A stretch of DNA of 64,000 nt from Lachnospiraceae bacterium (GTDB lineage Bacteria; Bacillota; Clostridia; Lachnospirales; Lachnospiraceae). The translations under genes and the position numbers were made by a program. The DNA is taken from NCBI GenBank assembly GCA_024403615.1, contig JAKSRM010000010.1, positions 1 to 64,000 on the forward strand, given 5' to 3'. Shown piece by piece: positions 1 to 8,253 of the stretch; within the stretch, counting starts at the first letter, position 1; each line of letters starts with the position of its first letter. A model generated the notes under the pieces. That model did no database searches and had not been told where the DNA came from. It saw only the letters and a list, made by a program, of their open reading frames with translations.

Positions 1-873
1 GGCTTCGAAGGCTTAATTTATGTAATTCTCGATATTGAAGATCCAACCAACCCAAAGGTTGCCGGCAGATGGTGGGCTCCTCATCAGTTCGCTGACGGCT
101 TCATTGGAAGACATGATTTCAATCCGAATGCTCCACATATTCCGGAATTCATGCATACTGGCTGGCTCCATTACCCAATGGTAAGAGACGGCCTTGCATT
201 CTTAGCTCATGACGGCGACGGCATGTGGGTTCTAAACATTGAAGACCCTACCCGCCCATACGTTATCGGCCAGCTTCCATTAGGACCTTTCGCAAGCTGG
301 TACGGCGGCGCTTCCACTCATACTTGCCTGCCTCTGCCAGGACGTGACCTGGTAGTCGTTACCAACGAAGGCGAGCGTTACATGTGGTTCGTTCCAAACA
401 ATGACCCAGAAAAACAGGGCAAAAAGATCGGCAACATGGCACAGGCTCTGAACAACCTGCATATGGTTGATATCAGTGACCCAACTAATCCGGTGCTCAT
501 CGCCGAGTTCCCATATCCAGAAGTTCCGGAAGGCTTCCCATATAAGAACTTCCAGCAGTTAGGCTTAGGTCTGAACGGACCATTCGGCCCACACAACCTG
601 CATGAGCCGATGTCCAATAAACCATGGCTGGATCAGCGCGGCGACAGAGTTTACTGCTGCTACTTCCACGCAGGCCTTCGTGTTTATGATGTATCCGACG
701 AGTTCGTTCCGAAGGAGTTAGGCTTCTTCATTCCTCCGAACCCAACCCGTTCCACTCCGCTTCCTGGCCCGAACATCGCAACCACCGAGGACATGTGCGT
801 CGACGACAGAGGCAACATGTTCGTCATGACCAGCAACGACGGCATGTATGTCGTAAGAATGCTGGGAGAATAA
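1..873 (+). CDS. LVIVD-repeat beta-propeller protein, 5' end outside window
   Basis: The reading frame is already open at base 1 and codes 290 residues to the TAA at 871-873, so the true start lies upstream. Repeating units of about 45 residues carry the pattern of a hydrophobic strand followed by D-I-(E/S)-D-P-T-(N/R)-P, for example ILDIEDPTNP, LNIEDPTRP, VDISDPTNP and YDVSDEFVP. This is the signature of LVIVD-type beta-propeller repeats. The segment is rich in aromatic residues and in His and Asp (HDFNPNAPHIPEF, HNLHEP). The family has no established enzymatic role; a substrate-binding or scaffold role is only inference. A strong terminator follows at 899-922. Confidence 0.75.
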   Translation, partial: GFEGLIYVILDIEDPTNPKVAGRWWAPHQFADGFIGRHDFNPNAPHIPEFMHTGWLHYPMVRDGLAFLAHDGDGMWVLNIEDPTRPYVIGQLPLGPFASWYGGASTHTCLPLPGRDLVVVTNEGERYMWFVPNNDPEKQGKKIGNMAQALNNLHMVDISDPTNPVLIAEFPYPEVPEGFPYKNFQQLGLGLNGPFGPHNLHEPMSNKPWLDQRGDRVYCCYFHAGLRVYDVSDEFVPKELGFFIPPNPTRSTPLPGPNIATTEDMCVDDRGNMFVMTSNDGMYVVRMLGE

Positions 874-898
874 ATACGCGACTTCATTAAATAATTTT

Positions 899-922
899 AA
901 AGGCACGCTTCGGCGTGCCTTT
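899..922 (+). terminator. Rho-independent terminator of LVIVD gene
   Basis: A perfect 10-bp stem AAAGGCACGC/GCGTGCCTTT closes a TTCG tetraloop, 26 bases after the stop codon. The T run is short, so the AAAG/CTTT base of the stem supplies the U tract. Confidence 0.85.
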
Positions 923-988
923 CTGCTGTGCAGGGAGTGCTATACGCAAAAATTCTACGATTCCCCGTGTCTTCCTGCTAACACCTCT

Positions 989-1199
989 CTGTAAAAAGCT
1001 AAATTTAGATAGTTTTCTTTTCTACAAACTAAAAACGTATAATTTTTCACCCCATTTTCATGATCATTTCAAAAAAATCTATACGTTTTTATATGAAATA
1101 GCATATAAACGTATAAGATTTCCTCTCTAAAGGTCTTATTTTTTATACGGTTTCCATTCTGACAGTTTAAAACTATCTAAATGTAACGTTTTTTTACAG
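989..1199. repeat. 211-bp element with terminal inverted repeats (MITE-like candidate)
   Basis: The ends are inverted copies: CTGTAAAAA at 989-997 matches TTTTTACAG at 1191-1199, and ATTTAGATAGTTTT at 1003-1016 matches AAAACTATCTAAAT at 1169-1182. A nested inverted pair, AAAAACGTAT at 1031-1040 and ATACGTTTTT at 1081-1090, lies inside. The interior is AT-rich and holds no credible gene. The structure fits a small non-autonomous transposable element or a large foldback RNA. No clear target-site duplication and no second copy in the window were seen. It occupies about half of the 402-base gene-free stretch 923-1324; the rest holds only the promoter at 1261-1289. Confidence 0.45.
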
Positions 1200-1260
1200 G
1201 TTAACCATCGCGACAATGCGGTTTCTTGCCAATTTAACAAAGAATTAACAAGGTAAACTC

Positions 1261-1289
1261 TTGTCTGTTTCCGTATACCTCTTTATATT
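1261..1289 (+). promoter_or_regulatory. Sigma-A promoter for the 1325 gene
   Basis: TTGTCT (1261-1266), a 17-base spacer and TATATT (1284-1289), 36 bases before the start codon. Confidence 0.6.
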
Positions 1290-1324
1290 GATTCAATCCA
1301 ATACTTAATTGAAAAAGGAGTCCC

Positions 1325-2122
1325 ATGAAGACACATAATTCCATTATTTATGAACTTGCCGATAAAACACTAGACCAGCTGAACAAAGACCTGCATCGTT
1401 GCCGTCAGATTTTAGCGACGCTTCCGGAAGGACATCTCATAGTGCAAAAAAGCGAAAAATACTATTCCTGCTATCACGAATGTGGGAAAAGCCGACAATA
1501 TTTAGGCAGTGATGATAATAAACTAATTCTTCAGCTTGCCAAAAAGGCATATATAAAAAAATATATCCGCTATGCGGAAAATGAAGTGCAGGCAATTGAA
1601 GCCTATCTAAAAAAGAAAAATCCAGAAATTCCTTCTCCTTCGCAATATCTTACTGACCATCCATTTATTTCACAAATAATTTCCCCAGCATTATACGGTG
1701 CAAACGGTGATTTAGCCGCCTGGGCCAATGCGCCATATGACCAGACCAGCTTTCGCCCGGAGGGGCTGACCATTCGCACCGCCCAAGGCCATCTGGTCCG
1801 CAGCAAATCGGAGTGCATCATCGCCAATGCCCTTCTGGCTTCTAGCATTCCTTACCGCTACGAAGAGGCTTCACAATTTAACGGAATCGAACTGCGGCCG
1901 GATTTTAAAATCTATAAGGAAAACGGCGAGCTATTCATTTGGGAACATTTAGGATTACTGGACAAAGAAGAATATGTCCAAAACGCTTTATGGAAAATAA
2001 AGAATTACATCTCTGCAGGCTTCTACCCGGGCGTAAATCTGATACTCACCGCAGATACGGAAGCCGGCCAAGCAATCGATTCCTATGCAGTGCAAAAGAT
2101 TATCGATACATTTTTACTATGA
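1325..2122 (+). CDS. Hypothetical protein with PD-(D/E)XK nuclease-like C-terminal domain
   Basis: 265 residues; the ATG is preceded by AAAAAGGAG at good spacing and by a promoter. The N-terminal half (about 1-100) is Lys/Glu-rich and helical. The C-terminal half contains RSKSE (E163), then ELRPDF (P192-D193) and FIWEHLG (E207), spaced like the E...PD...ExK core of PD-(D/E)XK nucleases, although the final Lys is replaced in E-H-L. Monocistronic between the inverted-repeat element and the tRNA-Cys promoter. Similar stand-alone proteins occur in Clostridia without assigned function; nuclease activity is inference. Confidence 0.6.
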   Translation: MKTHNSIIYELADKTLDQLNKDLHRCRQILATLPEGHLIVQKSEKYYSCYHECGKSRQYLGSDDNKLILQLAKKAYIKKYIRYAENEVQAIEAYLKKKNPEIPSPSQYLTDHPFISQIISPALYGANGDLAAWANAPYDQTSFRPEGLTIRTAQGHLVRSKSECIIANALLASSIPYRYEEASQFNGIELRPDFKIYKENGELFIWEHLGLLDKEEYVQNALWKIKNYISAGFYPGVNLILTADTEAGQAIDSYAVQKIIDTFLL

Positions 2123-2146
2123 CTTTCGCACTTTTTTTAAAACTTC

Positions 2147-2175
2147 TTGACGCAATAGAGGTCTATTGTTATAAT
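2147..2175 (+). promoter_or_regulatory. Strong sigma-A promoter of tRNA-Cys
   Basis: TTGACG (2147-2152), 17-base spacer and consensus TATAAT (2170-2175). The transcript would start near 2182, and its short leader carries a GCACGA/TCGTGC hairpin before the tRNA. Confidence 0.85.
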
Positions 2176-2208
2176 ATTCAAGCACGAAAGAAATCGTGCG
2201 ATAAAAAT

Positions 2209-2279
2209 GGCGATGTAGCCAAGTGGTAAGGCATCGGTCTGCAACACCGTGATCACCAGTTCAAATCTGGTCGTCGCCT
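2209..2279 (+). tRNA. tRNA-Cys (GCA)
   Basis: The 7-bp acceptor stem GGCGATG/CGTCGCC closes a cloverleaf of 71 bases. The anticodon loop CTGCAAC gives GCA at 2241-2243, the T arm contains the TTCAAAT loop, and the discriminator base is T, as expected for tRNA-Cys. CCA is not encoded. It has its own promoter and terminator, so it is a single-gene unit. Confidence 0.97.
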
Positions 2280-2283
2280 CGCA

Positions 2284-2320
2284 AAAAAACCGCAAGTTTT
2301 AGTACTTGCGGGTTCTTTTT
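2284..2320. terminator. Bidirectional terminator after tRNA-Cys
   Basis: Stem AACCGCAAGT (2288-2297) pairs with ACTTGCGGGTT (2304-2314), followed by TTTTT on the plus strand. On the minus strand the stem is followed by a run of seven T, so it also ends transcripts arriving from the 2337-2531 remnant. Confidence 0.85.
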
Positions 2321-2336
2321 GTATTATCTATTTAAC

Positions 2337-2531
2337 TTAAAACAATGAATTATCAAACGGATCTGACGGATCATCTGGCCGCCGATAATATTTCTCTTTA
2401 TTCGTTACATCTTAATCTAAAAATTTTTTCAGCATTTCAGATATGCTTTGCATTATAGAAAGCCTTTGGTCCCCCGTCAATGAATCCTTCGAATTCTGGC
2501 TGTTTTGACAAGCAACTTTCTGGCAACTATA
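2337..2531 (-). pseudogene. Possible 3' remnant of a decayed minus-strand gene
   Basis: Read on the minus strand, one frame runs from just after a TAG (2532-2534) to a TAA at 2337-2339 with a single in-frame TAA at 2412-2414. The two halves read like one protein tail: ...GDQRLSIMQSISEMLKKFLD, stop, then KYYRRPDDPSDPFDNSLF, stop. The bidirectional terminator at 2284-2320 sits where such a gene would need one. There is no start codon or ribosome-binding site, and the right end overlaps the promoter of the next lipoprotein gene. I do not recognise the family. A chance open frame remains possible. Confidence 0.35.
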
Positions 2532-2533
2532 CT
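2505..2533 (+). promoter_or_regulatory. Sigma-A promoter of lipoprotein gene 2596
   Basis: Consensus TTGACA (2505-2510), 17-base spacer and TATACT (2528-2533), giving a leader of roughly 55 bases. Confidence 0.8.
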
Positions 2534-2595
2534 AATATACGTGACCAGTGGTCTCTTTCGACATCTTTAGGAAACACTTGCAAAAGGAATACCTT

Positions 2596-3759
2596 ATGAA
2601 AAGAAAATTAATATGCGCATGCATCGTGACGCTTTGTTTATTATTCGTTGGATGCGGCGGGAGCAACAATAAACAGCCATCCGAATATGAAACCGCCTCG
2701 TTCCCAGAGCAAACTCTTCCCATCGCTGACGAAGAGTTATTAAACTTGTGCGGAGAAATATATGAAGGGGCTGAAGCCATAAGCGACTATAATGAGAAGA
2801 CTGCTTTTATCATTCAGCAGCTGGGAACGGCTGGGTATACGGCAATCGACTACGGAAATCTTGTGAATATGACTTGCGCGGAACCGCTGAAGGAGTTCAT
2901 CCAAAAACAAGAAGCCGGTAAGAATGCAGAAGCCGATGTGGTACGCATTTTTCCTGCGGACAATTTTTCTGTAATTCATTTCCAGTCGGTGCAAGGAGAA
3001 GTTACCGCTACGCTATCCTATTATCAGTATCTGGAACATCAGCTTTGCCCGACCATGGCATATGAATTCCTTGTCTCCAATTTTCAGTATACGAAAGATG
3101 GCTATCTGATGGTCTCCGGCAACGTTTATTCGCCGGAATCTTATCTGCTTACTTTATCGGAAGAGGCAGAACATCTTGCCTTACGAGTTGACCCGCTAGA
3201 TGAAACCTGCCGTCTGCTGTGCAAAAAATATATTGCTCCTCTTTCCTATGGTCGGAATAATATTTTTATTACCGAGTGGAATGACTCATCCTTAAACGAA
3301 TTGGATTTTTACGACATTTTTGAAAAGTTCTATTCCGAAGTGTATTCCTCAGACTTCCCATATACCTATAGCGAGGACCTTTCTTCCAACGCGGAATATC
3401 ACGTTCCAGCAAAGGAATTTGAAAAAGTAGTAACAAAACATTTCGCAATATCTAGCCAAAAGCTTCGCGACAATTTGTCCTATGATGCGGACACGGATAC
3501 TTATCTGTTTCAGCCAAGAGGCCTTCATGAACAGGACTATGCAGAAATTCCAGTTCCAGAAGTGGTTGCTTATCAAGAAAATGATGACGGCTCCCTCTCG
3601 CTGACCATTCATGCAGTATTTCCGGAAGAAAATACTTCCAACTTGTTTACTCACGAAGTCACCATAAAAGAACTGGATGGCGAATTTTATTATCTGTCCA
3701 ACCATATCCTTAGCGAAAAAGAACTTCGTCCATGGTGGCACGGCTCCCGAAGAGACTAG
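2596..3759 (+). CDS. Hypothetical lipoprotein
   Basis: 387 residues from the ATG at 2596, chosen over the in-frame ATG at 2548 because AAAAGG precedes it and because it gives a clean lipoprotein signal: MKRK, a hydrophobic core, then LLFVGC with the lipobox Cys at residue 17. The mature part is acidic and rich in Tyr and Glu, with no catalytic motif that I recognise. It would be anchored to the outer face of the membrane. It has its own promoter and appears monocistronic. No function is proposed. Confidence 0.75.
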   Translation: MKRKLICACIVTLCLLFVGCGGSNNKQPSEYETASFPEQTLPIADEELLNLCGEIYEGAEAISDYNEKTAFIIQQLGTAGYTAIDYGNLVNMTCAEPLKEFIQKQEAGKNAEADVVRIFPADNFSVIHFQSVQGEVTATLSYYQYLEHQLCPTMAYEFLVSNFQYTKDGYLMVSGNVYSPESYLLTLSEEAEHLALRVDPLDETCRLLCKKYIAPLSYGRNNIFITEWNDSSLNELDFYDIFEKFYSEVYSSDFPYTYSEDLSSNAEYHVPAKEFEKVVTKHFAISSQKLRDNLSYDADTDTYLFQPRGLHEQDYAEIPVPEVVAYQENDDGSLSLTIHAVFPEENTSNLFTHEVTIKELDGEFYYLSNHILSEKELRPWWHGSRRD

Positions 3760-3898
3760 TTGCGCCACTCTTACTTTATTGATAACCGAAAGAAAATAAG
3801 ATAACATTTAAGAAACGATTTCGTTGCAGCACTTGGCTTCAACGCAATAAATTAGATCAACAGTAACTACTTTTATCAAACATCAAGGAGAAGGCAAA

Positions 3899-5536
3899 AT
3901 GATTAAAAAAGCACAGACAAAATTCGGCGTAGTGCGCGGAATCGAGCTTTCCGGCAAATACGCAGGCATCACAACCTTCCGCTCCGTTCCTTACGCTGCT
4001 CCACCAATCGGAGATCTGCGTTTCCGCCCGCCGGTAGATCCAGAGCCATGGATTGGCGAGCTGGATGCATCTCTTGGAGGACCTCGTCCAATGCAGGAAA
4101 CGGGAGAAGGCCTTACCAGGGAGCCTTGGGTGAGCGACTTCTATTATGTTGGCACCCCTCCAATGAGCGAGGACTGCCTTTACCTGTCCATTACTACCGG
4201 CGCTGCAGATGACACCGAGCGCCGTCCTGTATTTATGTGGTTCCACGGTGGCGGCCTTTCTGGTGGCTACTATACAGAAATTGAATTCGACCCGTCGGAG
4301 CTGGCACGGAAAGGAATCGTTGTTGTCAGCGTTGCCCAAAGGCTGAATGTCTTTGGTTATCTTGCGCTGCCACAGCTTTCTGCAGAACAAGGCGGCATCA
4401 GCGGCAACTATGGCCTGATGGATGAAATTAAAGCCTTAGATTGGGTTCGTGAAAATATTACCAATTTCGGTGGCAATCCAGAAAATATTACCGTTGGTGG
4501 ACAATCCGGCGGCACAGGAAAATCCACTGCTCTAGCTACTTCCCCGAAAACTCAAGGAAAGATTAAGCGTTGCATTAACCAATCCGGTCTGGCATGGGTC
4601 CGCGGAGACTATGTGCCATTAGAGACAGCCTATAAAAACAATATCGAATATCTGAAAAATATTGACTTAGATCCAGATATTACGCCAGAAGAGCTTCGCA
4701 AGATTCCGGCATTTAAATTCTTTAAATTGAAATCCGGTCTGAAGTTCGCTTTTGGTCCGGGAACTGTTCCTGGCTCCATGGTTTGCGACGGAGAATATGT
4801 TGCCCATGTTTCCGGTGCCCAGAATATGGATGAGTTCGGAACCCATGTAGATTATCTGAACGGCGTCAACGTCGGCGAATGCACCGTTCGTAACGAGTTT
4901 GCTATCGGACCAACAAAGAAATTTGAAACCGCGGAAGAATTTTACGAGGTAATGAAGGAACGCTTAGGCGACCTTTACGATAAATATGATTTCCGGAGCT
5001 TGTATCCGGTTACCGATGAAAACGCGGACCTTTTAAGCCGTGTATTGGCAAGTCAGATTTGTGGCAACGGCCTTGGCCTGACTATGGTAGACCGCTACTT
5101 CGGAGCTTACCGGTCTCAGACCGCTCCGGATACCAGAAACTGGTCTTACAACTTTGGAAGATTCCCGCCATGTCGTCCGGAAGAAAAAGGAACCGTCCGC
5201 GACACCGACCTGCAGCTGGCATGGCATTCTGCAGAACTTTGGTACACCTTCGCTTCCTTAAGAGAGAACATTCCTGCCTCCCGTCCATGGGAGTCCATCG
5301 ACTTTGAATTAGCAGAACAGGTAAGCTCTTATTGGGCAAACTTCATTGCCACCGGCGATCCAAACGGTACCGATTCTAACGGAAATCCACTGCCTTACTG
5401 GCCAGAAAGCCGCGACAATTATGGTTGGATGGAAATCACAGCCGATGGCCCGAAAGGTCATGACGGCCTAACAAAACTGGATGAGATGGGCTTAGAGCAA
5501 TTAAAACGCTTAGGCCGCTATCCAGAAATGAAATAA
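3899..5536 (+). CDS. Type B carboxylesterase family protein
   Basis: 545 residues, start supported by AAGGAGA eight bases upstream. The alpha/beta-hydrolase features in order are the N-terminal VPYAAPPIGDLRFRPP block (29-45), the EDCLYL block (91-96), the HGGG oxyanion motif (116-119) and the nucleophile elbow GQSGG with Ser203; most family members have GESAG here. The region AWHSAELWYTF near residue 440 is the likely site of the catalytic His. No signal peptide, so probably cytoplasmic. It would hydrolyse carboxylic esters; the substrate is unknown. A distant paralogue lies at 28665-30182. A strong terminator follows at 5578-5610. Confidence 0.85.
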   Translation: MIKKAQTKFGVVRGIELSGKYAGITTFRSVPYAAPPIGDLRFRPPVDPEPWIGELDASLGGPRPMQETGEGLTREPWVSDFYYVGTPPMSEDCLYLSITTGAADDTERRPVFMWFHGGGLSGGYYTEIEFDPSELARKGIVVVSVAQRLNVFGYLALPQLSAEQGGISGNYGLMDEIKALDWVRENITNFGGNPENITVGGQSGGTGKSTALATSPKTQGKIKRCINQSGLAWVRGDYVPLETAYKNNIEYLKNIDLDPDITPEELRKIPAFKFFKLKSGLKFAFGPGTVPGSMVCDGEYVAHVSGAQNMDEFGTHVDYLNGVNVGECTVRNEFAIGPTKKFETAEEFYEVMKERLGDLYDKYDFRSLYPVTDENADLLSRVLASQICGNGLGLTMVDRYFGAYRSQTAPDTRNWSYNFGRFPPCRPEEKGTVRDTDLQLAWHSAELWYTFASLRENIPASRPWESIDFELAEQVSSYWANFIATGDPNGTDSNGNPLPYWPESRDNYGWMEITADGPKGHDGLTKLDEMGLEQLKRLGRYPEMK

Positions 5537-5577
5537 TAACAAAGACTCGCGCGACTATCACGTCGTTTCCATTTACC

Positions 5578-5610
5578 AAAAAGCCCCGGGAAATTCCCGG
5601 GGCTTCTCTT
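5578..5610. terminator. Bidirectional terminator between esterase and tspO
   Basis: GC-rich stem AAGCCCCGGGA (5581-5591) with its complement ending at 5605, followed by a short T-rich tail. It lies between convergent genes. Confidence 0.8.
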
Positions 5611-5641
5611 ATTAACTCTCCTTTCTTTAAATTAAAACGAT

Positions 5642-6154
5642 TTATCTAGGGATTGGCATTGGAGTAATACTCATAATGTAATACGCAATGTTTAAATAGG
5701 TTGCGAATGTGGTCCATAAAAGCAGCACCAGCATCATGCATCCTGCAAGCTTCCGAACACGGAAAAACTGAATGGTACTAATCAGTACTGCTACCCACAT
5801 CATTACGATCAGCAGTAGGGCAACCAAATAGTTCTTACCTACGAAGAAAATCAATGGCCAGAAAAAGTTCATGACCAGTTGGGCTCCATAGAAAATCAGC
5901 GCGTGAAGTTTTAAGTCCGGATCCGTGTCTGCAGTGAATACCAGGTAGGACGCATATCCCATCATAATGTATAAAATCGTCCATACAATTGGGAAGACCC
6001 ATCCCGGAGGTGCAAGAAGCGGGTGGTTCATAATATCATAAAAACGCATATCTTTTGCGGCCAAAAGTGCGGAAACTCCGCCGACGGCCAGCGGTATTAA
6101 GATTGCGATAATCAATGCTACTACGTGCTTTTTTTGTGTCTTAGTTTCTGTCAA
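5642..6154 (-). CDS. tspO: TspO/MBR family tryptophan-rich membrane protein
   Basis: I choose the TTG at 6152-6154 as start, giving about 170 residues. GAAGGAGG precedes it at ideal spacing, whereas the longer frame back to an ATG at 6247 adds a low-complexity Lys-rich stretch without a ribosome-binding site. Five hydrophobic segments are visible. The core motif NHPLLAPPGWVFPIVWTILY in helices 1-2 and NFFWPLIFF in helix 3 are diagnostic of TspO. The family binds porphyrins and related ligands and acts in stress or tetrapyrrole handling. Monocistronic, convergent with the esterase. Confidence 0.88.
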   Translation of the reverse strand: MTETKTQKKHVVALIIAILIPLAVGGVSALLAAKDMRFYDIMNHPLLAPPGWVFPIVWTILYIMMGYASYLVFTADTDPDLKLHALIFYGAQLVMNFFWPLIFFVGKNYLVALLLIVMMWVAVLISTIQFFRVRKLAGCMMLVLLLWTTFATYLNIAYYIMSITPMPIPR

Positions 6155-6324
6155 TATTTTTCCTCCTTCGTTTGAAATATTTTTTATTTCAATTTTGATT
6201 TTTTCTTTTTTTGAAAGAACACTTCTGCTCTTTTCTGCCTTCAGCATATTCGCTTATTTCATAAGTACAATCCCCAGTAACGAAGTAGGCCCACTTCAGT
6301 TATGCGAGAAGAAAACTTACGTTG

Positions 6325-6353
6325 TTGCCTATGCCCTAAGGAATGTATATAAT
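6325..6353 (+). promoter_or_regulatory. Promoter of the hydrolase operon 6400-8811
   Basis: TTGCCT (6325-6330), 17-base spacer and TATAAT (6348-6353), 46 bases before the first gene of the operon. Confidence 0.65.
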
Positions 6354-6399
6354 TGAAAGCAAATGATAAAAGCTTTTTTTACAAATTGGAGGGTATTTT

Positions 6400-7047
6400 A
6401 TGAAAAACATTTTATGTTATGGAGATTCCAACACTTACGGTTTAAATCCAGAGTGGGTTCATGGAAACTTTGGACGTCATGATATTAACACCCGTTGGCC
6501 TGGCCGCCTTCAGAACCAATTAGGCAGCGAGTACCATGTTATCGAAGAAGGCCTTTGCGGACGAAACACCTGCTTTGAAGACCCTACTTCCCCTTATCGT
6601 AACGGTCTGCCTTACTTCCAGCCATGCATCGAAACTCATGCTCCTCTGGACCTGATTATCATTATGTTAGGAACCAATGACTGCAAAGACCTTCTGAACG
6701 CAAGCCCTGCAGAAATCGCTATGGGCCTTGCAAGACTGATTAAGGTTGCAAAGGACCCTGCTCTTTACATGGGCGCTCCAGTTCCTAAAATTCTGGTTGC
6801 TGTTCCTGTTCCAATTGACGAGGGCGCAACTAAGCTTCCTATGGGAATGATCAGCATGAAACAGGTAGAAAAATCCCGTGCTCTTGCAGCGCAATATAAA
6901 AACACTGCAAAGATGAACGGATGTGAATATATCGACCTTGGAGAATATGCAAAAACCACAACCTTTGAAGGTATCCATCTGAATGAGGAGGCTCATGCTG
7001 CAGTAGCTGATGCCTTAGAAAAGAAAATCCGCGAAATTTTAGAGTGA
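6400..7047 (+). CDS. SGNH/GDSL family hydrolase
   Basis: 215 residues with a GGAGGG ribosome-binding site. Block I GDSNTYG carries the nucleophile Ser10, block II has Gly53 in GLCGRNT, block III GTNDCK has Asn93, and block V reads EGIHLNEEAH with His193. The usual Asp three residues before the His is Glu190 here. The size and blocks fit small bacterial SGNH esterases that deacetylate or de-esterify carbohydrates. No signal peptide. First gene of an operon with the serine hydrolase at 7066 (18-base gap) and the Cys-rich protein at 8254, suggesting a shared ester or amide substrate. Confidence 0.88.
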   Translation: MKNILCYGDSNTYGLNPEWVHGNFGRHDINTRWPGRLQNQLGSEYHVIEEGLCGRNTCFEDPTSPYRNGLPYFQPCIETHAPLDLIIIMLGTNDCKDLLNASPAEIAMGLARLIKVAKDPALYMGAPVPKILVAVPVPIDEGATKLPMGMISMKQVEKSRALAAQYKNTAKMNGCEYIDLGEYAKTTTFEGIHLNEEAHAAVADALEKKIREILE

Positions 7048-7065
7048 CCGATAGAAGGAGAAAAA

Positions 7066-8232
7066 ATGAAAGACTTTACAAAATTAGATAATTTAATTAA
7101 CCGTTTTGTAGACCAGGGCACTAACCCAGGTTGCGCCGTTGCTATTATGCAGGGCGATGAAATGATTTATCACGGCGAAGCTGGTTATTCCAACATCGAA
7201 GAAGGAAAGAAAATCGATGTGCACAGTATGTTCAGCCAGGCTTCTACCACCAAACTGTTCACCTACGCTATTCTTGCTATGATTTATGAGGAGGGCGAAT
7301 TCTTATTCAGCGATCCTCTGTACTACTATCTGCCAGAATGGAAAGACACCCAGAAATACGTGGTTCGTCCAAACGGACAGGTGGACGTAGAACCTTTAGA
7401 GAAACCAATTACCATTCGCGACGCAGTAGATATGATGTGCGGACTTCCTTACTGCATGGTTCCTTCTGCAAACCCAACCACTCCTACGCTGGCTGCTATG
7501 AGCCGTGAAATGGCAGAACTCTTAAAGAAGGGCCCTAGCACCATCGCAGAAGAAGTTCATGTTATGGCTAACGTTCCTGTTATGTTTGAGCCAGGCAGCC
7601 ATTGGCAGTATGGTTTTGGTTCCGAAATCACTGGTGTTTTAGTAGAAACTTTCACCGGCAAACCGTTAAGACAGGTATTTAAAGAGCGCATTATCGAGCC
7701 ATTAGGCTTAAAGGATGCGGACACTCTGGTAAATGATGGAAATAGAGACAAAATCGTTACCACCTATTTCAAGAAAGATGGTCAGTTTAAATCTGCTCCT
7801 GGTTTCTCTGTTGCAGAAGAAGGCAGCGTTCCTGTAGGCGCTCGTCCAAACCTTTTAATCAGTGCTCATGACTTCGCAGTGTTCATGCAGATGCTGGCAA
7901 ATGGCGGAACCTACAAGGGCGAGAAATTCTTAGGCGCTGGCACCGTTGCTATGCTTCATGAGAATCACCTGGGCGATGCTCAGATGGCAGATTTCACCAA
8001 CGATTATCTGGCTGGCTACGGCTATGGCTTCGGTTTCCGTACGCTGCTTACTCAGAAATATGGCCACAATGGTCACTTAGGAAACTTCGGTTGGACCGGC
8101 GGCTCCGGAATCTGGGTAGAAGCTGACCCTACCGACAAATTCGCAGTAGCTTATATGCACAACATGGCTCCAAACGATGAGTTATATCACCACCACAGAG
8201 TAAGAGCCGTTGTTAATGGAATTATGCTGTAA
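7066..8232 (+). CDS. Beta-lactamase-family serine hydrolase (class C-like esterase)
   Basis: 388 residues with GAAGGAG before the ATG. The SxxK motif STTK (Ser60, Lys63) is present. The second motif reads YGF in WQYGFGSEITG instead of YxN, so the Asn is missing. The C-terminal GHNGHLGNFGWTGG resembles the HxG/GHTG motif. No signal peptide is visible, which argues against a classical periplasmic beta-lactamase and for a cytoplasmic esterase or amidase of the EstB type. It lies 18 bases after the SGNH hydrolase and 21 bases before the Cys-rich gene. The substrate is unknown. Confidence 0.85.
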   Translation: MKDFTKLDNLINRFVDQGTNPGCAVAIMQGDEMIYHGEAGYSNIEEGKKIDVHSMFSQASTTKLFTYAILAMIYEEGEFLFSDPLYYYLPEWKDTQKYVVRPNGQVDVEPLEKPITIRDAVDMMCGLPYCMVPSANPTTPTLAAMSREMAELLKKGPSTIAEEVHVMANVPVMFEPGSHWQYGFGSEITGVLVETFTGKPLRQVFKERIIEPLGLKDADTLVNDGNRDKIVTTYFKKDGQFKSAPGFSVAEEGSVPVGARPNLLISAHDFAVFMQMLANGGTYKGEKFLGAGTVAMLHENHLGDAQMADFTNDYLAGYGYGFGFRTLLTQKYGHNGHLGNFGWTGGSGIWVEADPTDKFAVAYMHNMAPNDELYHHHRVRAVVNGIML

Positions 8233-8253
8233 AATCTGCGGAATTTCGAAAGA

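Noticed and set aside
915..1130. Open frame of 71 codons in the gap after the LVIVD gene
   Set aside because: It starts inside the terminator, has no ribosome-binding site and runs through the inverted-repeat element.
1231..1252. AACAAAGAATTAACAA upstream of gene 1325 resembling part of the CRISPR repeat or anti-repeat
   Set aside because: Only short AT-rich identity, wrong arrangement and no tracrRNA-like structure following.
3813..3824. AACGA-TT-TCGTT as an operator for the 3899 esterase
   Set aside because: The arms are only five bases long and it is not placed on a convincing promoter; too weak to list.
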